Part shown: piece after piece, positions 44,331 through 56,189 of the stretch
Layout: each line of letters begins with the position of its first letter
Numbering within the stretch: the stretch's first letter is position 1
Assembly (NCBI RefSeq): GCF_963082655.1
Contig: NC_081556.1
Coordinates: 73,517,227-73,581,226 of the forward strand
Length of the DNA stretch: 64,000 nt
Direction of reading: 5' to 3'
Source: Stomoxys calcitrans
Taxonomy: Eukaryota > Arthropoda > Insecta > Diptera > Muscidae
The notes under the pieces: model-generated
The model's input: the letters and a program-made list of their open reading frames with translations, nothing else
Database searches by the model: none
Told to the model about the DNA's origin: nothing
Made by a program: the position numbers and the translations under genes

Positions 44331-44999
44331 ATTATTGCTTAATATGTTTGAGGTACTTGTGTTTTGTTGTAAAATTATAACGGCTGCGATTATCGACACA
44401 AAATTTTATGGATTCCTATTAAAAACTGAAATTCCCAAAATTTGGCACTTACATCTTTTTAGTGGTAAGGGGACGGTATATAAGTAGTAGTAGTTAATTT
44501 CGTTGATAGTATAGCAATCGTTTTGCCATGTCAGATCAGCGGGCTAACTGCTGAAAAGTCTGTTGTTTGCTAAAAATGACTGTTGCTTAATTATGAAGGG
44601 GATTTTAGAAGAAAAAATAGAGCACATATGTAAATGTGTGGCTCAGTGGATGTCTTATAATCACCACTGAATGTATACTTTCCATAATCGTTTTTCTTTA
44701 AATTTAGATACAAAAGGCCATGCCAGTCATGTACACATTTGTAAAGCAATAACAAAAACTGCGAGCTAGTTCAGCCATATTTCGAAATGTATACCAATGG
44801 ATGGATAAGGTAGCTTCTTTACAGTTATATTCTATAAATTAAAATCATCACTACCAACAAAATTTCTAAAAAAAAATCTTAAATAAATGCCTACAGTAAT
44901 TAAAACAAGTAACAGGCAAATATAAAATATGGCATTGACATTTTCTTAGCAGATTTTTGTGCTTAATTATGTTTGCTGATTTATCTTACCAAAATGTAT

Positions 45000-45260
45000 G
45001 CTAAAACAGCATAGAGAGCGTAATTCTACTCCTATTTGGCTGAAATTTTGCACGATTACTTCTTATGTAATCTACAACAGATTTGCTAACTATATAATAA
45101 ACCATATAAACCGATCTCCCGAATATACTTCTTTAGCCTCTAGAGAGCGTAATTCTTATCCGATTTGGCTGATATTTTGCGCGATGATTTCTAATATGAC
45201 CTCCTACAGTTATCCCAAGTATTGTTCGAATCGGTTTTTAACCTGACATAGCTCCCACCA
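45000..45260. repeat. Family A fragment
   Basis: About one and a half monomers (GCGTAATTCTTATCCGATTT, TAAACCGATCTCCCG) without ends. Bases 45261-45780 are unassigned. Confidence 0.65.
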
Positions 45261-45779
45261 GGGATGCAGCCAAAAATCTTCTGTTACTGTGAAATTGGTA
45301 AAGGCACGCTTTATGATGTAGAAATTTATCCATCGGTGGTGACATATGGTCATATAGAGCTAAATTTTATACTGCTTGCCAACACACTATTTCTATGCCA
45401 ATCATAATCTTTAAAATCATTCAAAATGTGCTTGCCTTTGCGAATATCTTAGTTTTTCCCTAATTTTAATTTGCTCTCAACTTAGTTTTATGATTTCATC
45501 AGGTTAGTGTTTGTGTCGGTCTCGTCAAATTTCATTAAATTTTTCGTATATAAAGCTTAAGGAAATCATCATTGGCAAAATCTTTTCATTGTAAAAAAAG
45601 TTATTGAAATTTTAGCTATAAATAATAATTTTGAGGTAGGCATAAAACTGGCCAAAAATTTCGTTACAATTTTGTCGTTAAGAAAAATAATTTTGAGGCG
45701 GCCCTGACCTGAGCTAAATTTTATTTTTATAAAATACTAGCTGAAAAATGTATCCTTTGAATATTTATTTTCGACAATT

Positions 45780-47255
45780 AAAGAGCTATCTCAAACATTT
45801 GGCCCCAAAATTTTTACTCTTTGGTGGGTGTTTTGGGAAAGGGGCGGTGCCCCAAATACATGGTCCCTCATTTGGATATCAGATTCGTATTCTACTCCTA
45901 AATACCTTTATTTGAGCCCCATATTACGATGGTTAATAAATAATTGTTGTTTATGCGATGTTTTAGGGAAGGGGTAGACCCCCATTACCTTTCATTTGAG
46001 CCCCATATTGACGTGGTTAGTAAATATGTCCGATTTAGGGGTGTTTTGGGGAGTGGGGTGGTCCCCCAAACACTTAGCCCTGAAAATATATCAGCATCGT
46101 GCTCTACTCTCAAATATCATTTATTTGAACCCCGTATTGTCATTGGCCTCAAAATTGGATATCAAAATCATTTTCTTATCTCAAATACATTTCATTTAAA
46201 CCCCTTATTGCAAAAGTCAGCAAATATGTCCGGTTTAGGGCATGGACCCTAAAAACCATCGATATCGAGATCCACTCCCGAATGTTGATATCAGATTCGT
46301 GGTCTACTCCCATATACCTTTCATTTGACCCCCATATTTCCATAGTCGGCAAACATGACCGGTTTGGTTTCTGAAAATATATATCAGATTCGTGTTCTAC
46401 TTTAAAATTCTTCTTAGTACAGCCCCATATTGGAATGGTCAGCAAATACGTCGTAAATGAGTGGTGATATGGGGGTGGGGTGGGCCATACACACTTTTTC
46501 CCGAATATTGATATCAGATTCGTGTTTTACTCCCAAAAACCTTTCATTTGAGCCTCATATTGCTATTGTAGTAAATTTGTCCTCTTTGGGGGTTGTTTTT
46601 GGAAGGGTCCCACATTTGGATATTAGATTCGTATTCTACACTTAAATACAATACATTTTATTTGAGCCCCATATTGCCATGATCAGTAAATAAGTCCTCT
46701 TGGGTGGGTGTTTTGCGTAAAGGGTGCACCCCCAGAAACTTGCCCCCACCTTTGGATACCGAATTCGAATTCTACTCGCAAATACCTCTCATTTAAGTCC
46801 CATATTGCCAAGGTCGGTCAATATATACGATTTAGAGGTGTTTTGGAGGTTGGGGTGGTGCACCAAACACTTAGTCCGACAATTGGATGGCAGATACGTT
46901 TTCTACTCTTAAATACCTTTCATTTCAAGTCCCATATATATATTTGGTAGGTTTTGAGGGTGGATCTGCCCCCCTAGGCAACCCATCCGAAATTTGTATA
47001 CCAAATTTTTATTTTTAGGTTGCTTTAAGAGAGCACACAAAATTTCGCTTAAATCTCACCACCTATCACCGAGATCTGGTGTTTTTGAAAATTAGGATAG
47101 GGGGTAGGGTCCGCCCTCCCTTCAAAAATAGTACCCTATTTCATTACGCACCATCTGTGAAAATTTCAAGAAAATCGGTTTAACCGTTTTTGAGTCTATA
47201 AGGAACACATAAACAAACAAACAAACACATATTGATTTTTATATATAAGATTATT
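45780..47255. repeat. Long GT/C-rich composite repeat (family C, inverted)
   Basis: At least nine diverged units carry a box of the form CTCAAATACCTTTCATTTGA-CCCCATATTG-(CATGGTCAGTAAATATGTCC) followed by GGGGTGTTTTGGGG. The right end is CGGTTTAACCGTTTTTGAGT, then repeated AAACAAAC, then ATTGATTTTTATATATAAGA. All open frames inside (45944-46950) are repeat artefacts. Confidence 0.75.
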
Positions 47256-47385
47256 AATATGAAATTTTGTAATTAAAGACAATTTCACGAAATTTTTTGT
47301 TTGGAATAAATTTAATTTAATTTTTGTTTCTTTTTAGATAAAAAATTGGTGGGAGCGAGTTTCCGACAGCCCAATAAAGATATAC

Positions 47386-47490
47386 TGTGCCAATAAAGAT
47401 AAAATGTGCAAGGAATTGGACAAATGCGATACATGGTGAAAGGTATATAGGATTCGGCCTAGCCAAACATAACACGCTTTTACTTTTTAA
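47386..47490. repeat. Family A terminal fragment, decayed
   Basis: ACAAATGCGATACATGGTGA, AGGTATATAGGATTCGGCC and AACACGCTTTTACTT are the right end of a family A element; the palindrome is damaged and the monomers are absent. Confidence 0.6.
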
Positions 47491-47536
47491 TGACAAAATG
47501 AGTTTTTCAAGAACTTTGAATACATTTGCTATTTTG

Positions 47537-47613
47537 TTTAATTTGATAGTCTCTGTAAAATACCCAAATAGAGCTGATTTATTTGGGTATTTCACAGAGA
47601 CGATCAAATTAAA
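47537..47613. repeat. Large hairpin: 34-bp arms, 9-base loop
   Basis: Left arm 47537-47570 and right arm 47580-47613 are reverse complements at 32 of 34 positions around GAGCTGATT. It is the longest tight hairpin I saw. Bases 47614-47930 are AT-rich and unassigned. Confidence 0.85.
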
Positions 47614-47929
47614 CTTGTCAAATTTTTAATTTGAAAAAAGAAAGAAAATTTATTACAACTTCTTGAGAGCAAAAATAATATCCGCATTAAAAACTTAAAA
47701 TTTTGTTTAAAAAAATTATCACTCGCGTAAATCTTGACAATGTTAATTAAAATATTCAACTTGTTGTATTTGTATCAAAAATTTTAATTAATTAAATTTT
47801 TTATTTCACATTAACACTCATGATGACAAATTGTTTGTTTTTGTCTAGCAGGTAGTAAGTAAACCACTATTTAGCACAAAGTTAAGGCAACAAAAGGTAA
47901 AAATGCTTCAATTTAAATTATCATATTAG

Positions 47930-48460
47930 TTGTCTACCCACCGCCGGGTAGCCGATTTATCCATGTCCGTCCGCGTGTCCATCCATCTGTGGAACTCACG
48001 ATAGCGGTCGAACACGATATTTTGCGCAGATACTTCTTATTAGTGTAGGTTGTTGGGGATTGCAAATGGGCCATATCGGTTAAGATTTAGATATAGCTCC
48101 CATATAAAGTGGTCCTTCAATTTGACTTCTTGAACTCCTAGAAGCTGCAATTATTAACCGATTGGACTGAAATTTTGCACATAGTGTTCCGTTACTTCCA
48201 ATAATGGTGACAAGTATGGTACAAGTAAATTGGTGTATAACCTGATATAGCTCCTATATCAACCGATTTGACATCTCAAGCCCCTGGAAGCCTCAATCTG
48301 TATCCAATGGGACTTCAATTTTGTACGTAGTGTTCTGTTACGATATCCAACAATCGTGTTACGTACGGTCCAAATCTTTTGTGTAAACTCTTAGCAGAAT
48401 CAATAGTGGAGGGTTTCCAAGATTCGGCCCGGCCGAACTTAACACTCTTTTACTTGTTCT
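47930..48460. repeat. Composite-repeat element, family A/B-like, decayed
   Basis: It starts TTGTCTACCCACCGCCGGGT, has GATTTATCCATGTCCGTCCG, monomers with ATATAGCTCCCATATAAA, and ends with TTCGGCCCGGCCGAA and TTTTACTTGTTC. Confidence 0.75.
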
Positions 48461-48876
48461 TTCTGTATAGGAGTCTGAAAGTTGGAATCGAAGAAAAAAT
48501 TCGTCAATTATTTCCTAACACACTTTTAGTAAAATTTCTCTATTTCAAAATTGGTTTCCTTTCACTAACAGCGGGCCGAGGTAGAAAAAATGCTTTCTTT
48601 CTCAATGTTATAGGTTGCAACTTTTTCCCACAACCTTTTGCTAAAAATAGTTAAAGTTAACAAATAGCTGAAAAATTTTGCACAGATGTATATTTCAATT
48701 TAATAGAGAAACAAGTAAACTTTCCTATAGCTCTTTAGTAATAATACTTACAATTAAAGACTTAAGGCAACGACAGTTGTCGTCTGCCTGTGATATTTAG
48801 TAATATAATTTTATTCTTACTTACTTACATCATACACAGTACTGTTACGATTCGCATAAACTCTGAAGAAGTACGG

Positions 48877-49135
48877 TCAAATGATGCCACCAGCCCATAA
48901 ACCACACCAAACTGTGACTTGTTTTGAATGCATTGGTTGCTCTTGCAATTTTTCTGGCTGAGCTTCATTCCAAAATGGACAATTGGACTTATTTACGTAC
49001 CCAATGAACCAAAAATGAGCTTCGTTGCTCAATGGAAAAGGCGCGCTATGAACTTTCTTAACAGAGCACGCATTTTGATAATAAAATTCAATAACTTGTA
49101 AGCGTTGTTCGTTTGTAAGAGGATTCATGATTTAA
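48877..49135 (-). mobile_element. DDE transposon (mariner/IS630-like), internally deleted
   Basis: On the minus strand an N-terminal helix-turn-helix start (NPLTNEQRLQVIEFYYQN, DUF4817-like) runs without a stop into the catalytic region (LSNEAHFWFIGYVNKSNCPFW and VTVWCGLWAGGII). The usual 150-odd residues between them are missing. The join keeps the frame. It belongs to the same broad family as 32140-32560 but has a different deletion. Confidence 0.7.
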
Positions 49136-49339
49136 TTATAGACCAAACTGATGATGTTTTGACAAACAAAGCACGAAATGTGTGTGAGATGTTTGAACCA
49201 GTGTTGGCAAAAAAGATAATAGCTAAAAAATCACCCTTTACTATTTGATAATTGTTTTAATTAATACCATAAAAAAAATGTGTGGTTTCTTGTTCATTAA
49301 AAAATTCTATTACAAAATTATTTTTCCTGACTTCTTTGT

Positions 49340-49600
49340 ATAGGACACATTCCTAAAAAATGTTTTGGACAATACTATACATGGATGATGGAAATCATAA
49401 TAAACCACTACGTGTAATTTCAGTTAAATCGGATAACTATTGCGACTTGATTTCCAAAGACAGACGGACGGTCATGACTTGCTCGCCTTAGTATCAAGAC
49501 TATCAGGAAAATATACGAGTATATATACTTAATGGGGTCGCAATTCAATATACTAGATTAGTATACCCCTCCATCCTATGGTGGTGGGTATAAAGATGGA
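49340..49600. repeat. Composite-repeat terminal fragment, family B
   Basis: TTTCAGTTAAATCGGATAAC, CAGACGGACGGTCATGACTT, TTAATGGGGTCGC and CATCCTATGGTGGTGGGTAT form a right end; only part of one monomer precedes it. Confidence 0.65.
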
Positions 49601-50811
49601 AAGTTAGAAATCTACGAAAATATCTGTTTGCGCTTTCTTTTTTTGGTCTTAAAATCTTATTGAGATTCCATTGTAGGATTTGTTTTCTATTGCGCTTATG
49701 AATCGAGTCGTCTTAAAGAGCCTTGTTCAAATTCAAATGTCTGCTTTACAACTTTCTCTAGTTGGAATCGTTGTAAAGCACCATGCTCCATTTGATGATG
49801 ATGCTGATGATTTTTCTTGGTCGAAAATGAAATCGCGATACAGGAAACCAGTCAAATCCTTTTAGCAACAACACACTTTTTTCTGACTCTTAAATGTTTT
49901 TTGTTATAATATTCTTTGGATAGAAAACATTAAACAATGGTCTAAAGCCGGACAATATCCTGCAATGGAATCTCAATCTATGAAAATTCTATTTAGGATA
50001 AAAATTTCTTAGTAAAAAAACTTTCATTGAATGAAATGATGTTTACTTAAATGGTTGGAAAATTAGATATATTATCTTTAGTCGAAATCTTTAAGTTAGT
50101 TCAATATATTTTAGGAATAATATTCCAAAAATCTATGATGCTAGTCAAATGCGTCGAAAAAAGTTCACATATTCCAAACTTTTAAATTTTTTGATTATCT
50201 CGTTGAAGTTAAAATTATGATTAATACAAAGGGTTTTAGTGCTCAAGCTCAAAATCTGATTTCACAATATTATATCTTTATGTGGTCCATAAGTAATTAT
50301 TTTTATCCAGTTGGATCCTATCCTAAAATGTGCTGCAGCCATTTTTTTTGTTTTGTTTTGTTTAATTTACGTGCCCAACATTAATACTCCACAAACTCAT
50401 AGTAACTATTTACAAATTGTAGAAACCATTAAAAAATATAAACGATAACAACCTTTTCTTTGACTGTCTTTTATGTCTTTGACACACATATTGGATTTCC
50501 ACTTCTTCATTTCAATTCATATCACCACGACCAACACCAAACAATGGTCAACAATTGTTTATTGTCATTTTTGAGGGATGTGTCATAGAATTTCAATTTC
50601 TTTTATTTTTTTTACTTTTACTTATTTGCGTACTTAAACAGTAAAAAGTGCGAAAAACACCTGTCAATAACCGGAGAAATGGTCGTGCTTTCATTTGATT
50701 TTAATTGTTCTCTGGATTAGGTCTTGACCAAACAATCCATTCTTAAGGTAAACATAAACAGTAAACAATACTACCTTGAAGTAGTGTATGTGAATGTATC
50801 TGCATACATAC
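49601..50811. other. Pgant9 intron, AT-rich, unassigned
   Basis: This is the 5' end of the 13.5-kb intron. The frame at 49680-49865 (+) has no recognisable domain. I see no transposon signature. Confidence 0.35.
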
Positions 50812-50912
50812 CAGCAGTCATGTTGCCAAATATATCTCCTTTGCCTATATAATGGGCCACAACGTCTTTTATAGGCCAAACTGATCGTCTTTTTGGCGGT
50901 GGCTTTGGTTGT
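50812..50912 (-). CDS. Pgant9: Pgant9 most upstream exon seen (stem region)
   Basis: This 101-bp exon has a TTTTACAG acceptor and a GTATGT donor, phase 2 in and phase 1 out. It encodes QPKPPPKRRSVWPI, then KDVVAHYIGKGDIFGNMTAG/D, where the last codon is completed in the exon at 37267. The Pro/basic stem and the GDIFGNMTADDYNINLFN junction fit pgant9 as I recall it. The start codon and the N-terminal transmembrane anchor must be upstream (above 50912); I found no convincing exon for them up to 64000. The longer minus-strand open frame here (50691-51095) is a different frame. Confidence 0.88.
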
Positions 50913-51465
50913 CTGTAAAACAAGAAGAAAACCGGTTAAGTCAACATTCAAAAACAAAAAACAAAACATTGACGCATGAGTAACATGCGGAATACATGGT
51001 AGTGATTGGATTTTCGATTGTAGTGCAAATGACCAGACGCCGGTAGAAACGATGGCAAGAGTACGCTTCAGTCGTAACTCTAAAGTGGGTTTCAAAAATT
51101 AAGCAACATAGTTTGTCCGACGTTCTACTTTATACCATAACACATTGGAGGTAGAGGTGCTGCAGAATTTCAACACTATCAAGTGACTTGAAATCGCGGT
51201 AGTCATCAAGATTTGATATCGGTCGAAAGTCTATAACTGTACTTCCCTCTTTTAAATGTTAAATTATTTTCGAATATAGAAAAATCTTAGCAAGAAAAAA
51301 TTTAAATTTTAGATTAAAAAGTTTCGTTATGTAAAGGTTAGGTTAACGTTAAGTTTAAGTTTAAGTGGCAGCAGGTGAAGGAAGATACATTCCAGTTCCC
51401 ACCGTGAAACTAGCCATACGCAAAACAAGTAAAACGTTTGTTATATATTTGTTACAATCAAATCT
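50913..51465. other. Upstream intron, unassigned
   Basis: AT-rich sequence without recognisable domain or repeat. It contains the branch/acceptor region of the exon at 50912. Confidence 0.3.
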
Positions 51466-51469
51466 GTTC

Positions 51470-52320
51470 TATTGGGGAAGTACTGTTTTAATAATACCTT
51501 TGTAATACTCCACAGTTGGAGCTATGAGGACCATGCCCACTAGGGCACTGGGGACTATTCTAGATATCCGACCCATAGACATACAGGTTAAGTGTGAGGC
51601 AGCCACTGCGACTATGAGACTTAAGGCGATGGGAAAATGGATTGAGGATAGAAGCAGGTCATATCGTCGCGGTATAATTGAGGCGACGATGGAAAATCTG
51701 GAAGGAAGGTAAAAGGTTTCCGATTGGATAACTGAGACGGCACTTGAGGTCGAGTGCGAGGCATTGCTGGCCACGGTACAGTCTTGGACTGACGGAACCC
51801 TAGTTTTGCCATCTGGAACATCATGTTACACTGATGGATCAAAGCTAGAGGACAGAGTGGTCCTGGGGGTCTACATTGAGAACCCAAGGACTGAGATCTG
51901 TTTTAGACTGCCTGGCCATAGTACGGTCCTGCAGGCGGAGATCCGGGCTATCACGGAATGCGTAAGGTGGCGTGGTATTAACGCGATGACGTCGAGTATG
52001 AACTGCTTTACGGCCTATTCATAAGGGCAATAACAACCACGACGATAAGATCACGTCGCCTTCTCTGAAGATGGCACGATCAGCATCGTTTGGATGCCGG
52101 GCCATAGCGAAGTACGGGGGAATGAAAGAGCAGACGATTTGGCAATGTAATCCAGAGGACTGCCGTTAATAAACTTGGTTAAGGGTGTGGACGACGAGCG
52201 CGCATGTAACACTGTGGAACAGCCAAACGGTCGGTAGGAAGGCGAAAATTCTATGGGGAGATCGAGATCGTGAGAAGACGATGCTGTTACTGAAAGGAAG
52301 TAAGAAGGATGTCAAATTGG
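51470..52320 (+). mobile_element. Non-LTR fragment: RT thumb to RNase H
   Basis: The plus strand reads TMRTMPTRALGTILDIRPID and ATATMRLKAMGKW (linker typical of I-like elements). RNase H follows with CYTDGSKLEDRVVLGVYIEN, then VLQAEIRAITECVRW, then VWMPGHSEVRGNERADDLA near 52090. The RNase H acidic residues are visible. One or two frameshifts separate the blocks. The 3' part is replaced by a family A repeat at 52310. Its closest relative in the window is 63215-63945. Confidence 0.8.
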
Positions 52321-52870
52321 GAGATCGGTTTTATACGGCAGCTATATCACGTTATCAACCGATTTAGACCAAAACGGTATATAGAAAATCTCAACCAAAT
52401 TGGATATGAATTACGCTATCTAGAAGCTCAAGAAGTCTTATCGGGAGATCGGTTTGTATGGCAGCTATAACAGGTAATAAACCGATTTGAACCATACTTA
52501 GCACAATTGTTGAAAGTGATACCAAAACTCCACGTGCAAATCGGATAAGAACTCAGCCAAATCGGATAAGAATTGCGCCCTCTAGAAGATCAAGAAGTCA
52601 AGGCCCAAGATCGGTTTCTATCGCAGCTTTATCAAAACATGCTATTTTAAATCCTAACCGACCTACACTAATAAGAAGTATTTGTACTCCTTCGAAAGTT
52701 TGCATACTTTCGATAGACAGACGGATGGGCATGGCTAGATCGACTTACAATGTCAAGACGATCAAGAATTTATATATTTTATGGGGTCTTAGACGCATAT
52801 TTCGAGGTGTTACAAACGGAATGACGAAACTAGTATACCTCTATCATATGGTAGAGGGTATTATAAACAA
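52310..52870. repeat. Family A composite repeat, left end lost
   Basis: It starts in a monomer (AATTGGGAGATCGGTTTTAT) and ends CTATCATATGGTAGAGGGTA. It interrupts the non-LTR element: the sequence before it continues, in the sister copy at 63320, with unrelated-to-repeat RNase H downstream sequence. Confidence 0.75.
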
Positions 52871-52889
52871 AACAAATAGTTTCAAATGG

Positions 52890-53180
52890 CATCAACAAAA
52901 CGTTCATAGTCTCTTCTTCTTCGATGTCCTCACAGCTTTTGCAAAAGTACCATAATATTTAGAAAACTGCATATAGGCTATATAAAATGTTGGTACAATC
53001 TAAGCAATATTGTATTGCCCCTGTTCTAAATAACAGCTTAATCGGATTAATGACAGCTAATCCAAATGTTGTCCAATCTGGACCATATTCGGCACGGCTG
53101 TCAACGGAAGGACCCACTGTTGCAAATTTCAGCCAAATCTGTTAAAACTACCACTTTCATTAGCTCAAGAACTATGTTGT
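52890..53180. repeat. Short non-LTR scrap and family B fragment
   Basis: TCTTCTTCTTCGATGTCCTC, CACAGCTTTTGCAAAAGT (52910-52950) matches the Cys/His end of the non-LTR at 30233-31215 in reverse. 53020-53180 holds TCTGGACCATATTCGGCACG and TGCAAATTTCAGCCAAATCT, a monomer remnant. 53181-53460 is unassigned. Confidence 0.5.
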
Positions 53181-53464
53181 CGTTGTAGCACTGTGTTGTA
53201 CACTGAAGCGGCAGCCCATTCCCATGAAGGAATCTATTTGTATTAAGTCTATATCAAAATCAAGGGAAATCTTTCTTTATCGAGATATAGTCCGTCTTCA
53301 AGATAGCCTAACTATGGCAATGAGAATTATCATTGCAAAGATATCAGCTCACTATCTACATTTTTAAAAAATGTTTAATTGTTTAAGAATTCTACGACGA
53401 TAAAAATAATAAATACATACTTTGAAGGGTTTGAACGGATGCATATACATTGGCAGTAGGTAAA

Positions 53465-54340
53465 ACAAGTAAAAGCGTGCTAAGTTCGGCCGGGCCGAAT
53501 CTTATATACCCTTCACCATGGATCGCATTTGGCTAGCTCTTGCCACGGTATCTCTTTTTAGGCAAACAAAGGATAAAAGAAAAGAATAGCTATGTTATTG
53601 GAACAATATCAAGTTATGGTCATTTGGGACCATAGTTGAACTGAAAATTGGAGACCATAGTAGAAGTCATTGTGTAAAATTGCAGCCAAATCTAGTAAGA
53701 ATTGCGCACTTTAAAGGCTGAAGAAGTAGGGAGATCGGTTTATAGGGGAGCTGCATTAGGCTATAAACCGATTCAAGCCATTTTCGACACGTACATTGAA
53801 GGTCATGATAGAAGTCGTTGTACAAAATTTCAGCTAAATCGGATAATAATTGCGCCCTCTAGTGGCTCAAGAAGTCAAGACCCAAGATCGGTTTATATGG
53901 CAGCTATATCAGGTAATGGTCCGATTTGAACCATACTTAGCACAGTTGTTGAAACTCATAATAAAACACCTCATGCAAAATTTCAGCCAAATCGGATAAG
54001 AGATGTGCCCTCTAGCGTCTCATGAAGTCAAGATCTCAGATCGGTTTATATGGCAACTATATCAAAATATGGACCGATATAGCCCATTTACAATCCCAAC
54101 CGACCTACACTAATAAGAAGTATTTGTGCAAAATTTCAAGCGGCTAGCTTTACTCCTTCGAAAGTTAGCGTGCTTTCGACAGAAAGCCGGACGGACGGAC
54201 AGACATGGCTAGTTCGACTTAAAATGTCATAACGATCAAGAATATATATACTTTATGGGGTCTTAGATGAATATTTCGAGGAGTTACAAACAGAATGACG
54301 AAATTAGTATACCTCCATCCTATGGTGGAGGGTATAAAAA
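53465..54340. repeat. Composite tandem-repeat element, family A, complete
   Basis: It starts ACAAGTAAAAGCGTGCTAAG with TTCGGCCGGGCCGAA, and ends GGTGGAGGGTATAAAAA. It contains monomers with AGATCGGTTTATATGGCAGC and TCTAGTGGCTCAAGAAGTCA boxes. Confidence 0.85.
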
Positions 54341-56185
54341 TTACATCACATTTGTTTCATTATAGAACATTTGTTATTTTTTGGTCTTATATGGTAGGTA
54401 GGTAGGTAGGACAAACATGATGACGATGGACAAACTTTTTCTGTGTCTGATTTCAGAATGCCACTGTCGCCTCATGTAAATCTTCTTTACAAATAGATGT
54501 CACTCAGCTGCACAACGTTCAGAATTGGCTAAAAAGGTTTGTTTCTTATCATTGAGCTAGAAACGTTAAACCAGACAGTGTTCATTCATATGGTAGAGGT
54601 TTCCCCGCAGGAACAATTGCCAGGAACAATTTGCATCTTGCTAAAAAATTTTAAGCTGATTTTTTATTCATTGAAACCCCACTGTGATTTCAACAAACGA
54701 TGGACACCTTGGCCAGTCCAGACAAGGCGTAAGAAATGGAAAGGCGTCATTAATATGCCTCTTATCCTATGGTTGTGGACATCATAAAAGTTAAAATAAA
54801 CCGATTCTACCACATCATACTTCAGCATTACTATATGCAAATGATTATGTGAACATGTCATACTGTATTTAGATACTGAAGAAGAAGGAACGACAGAAAC
54901 GAAAATGCAACGGCAAACAATTGTAATCCAAGGTACATACGTACAAATATAAGACGGTTTTCAAATTGCGAATGAGTGGAACTGCATAAACTGCTTCTTG
55001 CTAGTAGTGACTAATAGTAACGGACTTCAAACCGATTTTCGCTATAGGTGAGGCGTGCAGGTTCTTAATAATGAAGTATTTTCCTTGCTACTTCATATGC
55101 TGCACTGCCATCAACTAAATGTTTGGTAATATGGCAACATTGCACTCGAACAACCACAATTTGTTTGGTTACTTGTCCTTCACAGTAAGTTTTCCCCAAC
55201 CAAAATACTTTTATTGTTCATTACTCTGCAGTAGAAACGCTTTAACCTTACGAAGTTCGTATAGATGAAAAATTAAAAAAAAAGCAAATATCGATGTGGA
55301 AAAATTAAATATTCTAGAAAACTGGTTCTGAGTGTGGAATTCTAATGACGAGAAATGTAAATTGCGAATCTCTTTTTGTTTATTTAATATGGAAAGTTTC
55401 TAAACTATTCTAAGCTGGATCTATGTATGTGAGCTCGTATATGATATTTGTTCCTCAACCTTTAACGGAGTTTCTATATATAGGTCAATTGATTGAGCAA
55501 CAGTCAAAGAGGAGACATTTTCTTTTTTTGGGAGGTGACAGATTCGTGCTTTAAACGGCTGATAAATACAGTCGAAACAGCATAACTGTAATGCGCGTTA
55601 GTAAAAAATCCATTTTTTGTGTTATTCAATGCGATTGAATGGGCATTTCTGAAAATTCCGCTTAACTGAAAAAATTTTCACAACCTAAATTGATTTTCAT
55701 TTGAGACTAGTATCGCATAAGTGAACAAGTTATTACTTTGGGAAACCATCTGGAAATAAAAAAAATCGCGTCACCATTAAATTTTGTGAAACATGTTTTT
55801 AATCTCGCAAATTAATCACTTTTAAAGAGTGGCATATAGCAACTCAAGCTGTTTCACATTATTAGAGTTTTATTAATCCGGTTTCGACTGTACACATTTC
55901 ACCTAGGTTTAAAGCTTATGAAGGCACACATTAACTTTTTTCGATACGCATAGGTAAACAACGAATAGGTTCGAATCCCGGCGATCCAATTTTTATCAGT
56001 AACACATGGGCTGAAAAGTACGTACGATAACTAATAAAACAAATTTTTGATTAAATTTTTACTTTATCCATCAAAATAGATTTCTTCGAGGGCGATACAA
56101 TCATTTCAGCGTTTCTTTAATATTTCATTCATTCAATAGCATCAGCATTGAAATAAATAAATCTCATTAGTGGCTGGCTTCTATA
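54341..56185. other. Intergenic or intronic sequence upstream of Pgant9, mostly unassigned
   Basis: A short GGTA microsatellite lies at 54393-54412. 54740-54790 resembles a decayed composite-repeat end (GGCGTCATTAATATGCCTCT). A B-box-like GGTTCGAATCC lies at 55969-55979. Otherwise it is AT-rich, with no domain recognised and no obvious first exon of Pgant9. Confidence 0.35.
55969..55979 (+). promoter_or_regulatory. RNA polymerase III B-box-like site (SINE or tRNA remnant)
   Basis: GGTTCGAATCC followed by CGGCG is a perfect tRNA T-loop/B-box match. The 80 bases upstream do not fold into the rest of a tRNA and no A box is convincing, so it is probably a SINE or tRNA pseudogene remnant. Confidence 0.35.
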
Positions 56186-56189
56186 TATA

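Noticed and set aside
45944..46950. Several open frames of 60-100 codons
   Set aside because: They are all translations of family C units, with the same segment appearing in different frames.
50691..51095. 134-codon minus-strand frame overlapping the upstream Pgant9 exon
   Set aside because: The Pgant9 reading is in a different frame bounded by splice sites; the long frame has no recognisable domain.
54393..54412. GGTA microsatellite
   Set aside because: Only four to five units; ordinary background for an insect genome.
55969..55979. A functional tRNA gene
   Set aside because: Only the B box/T-loop is present; no acceptor stem, A box or anticodon arm can be formed.
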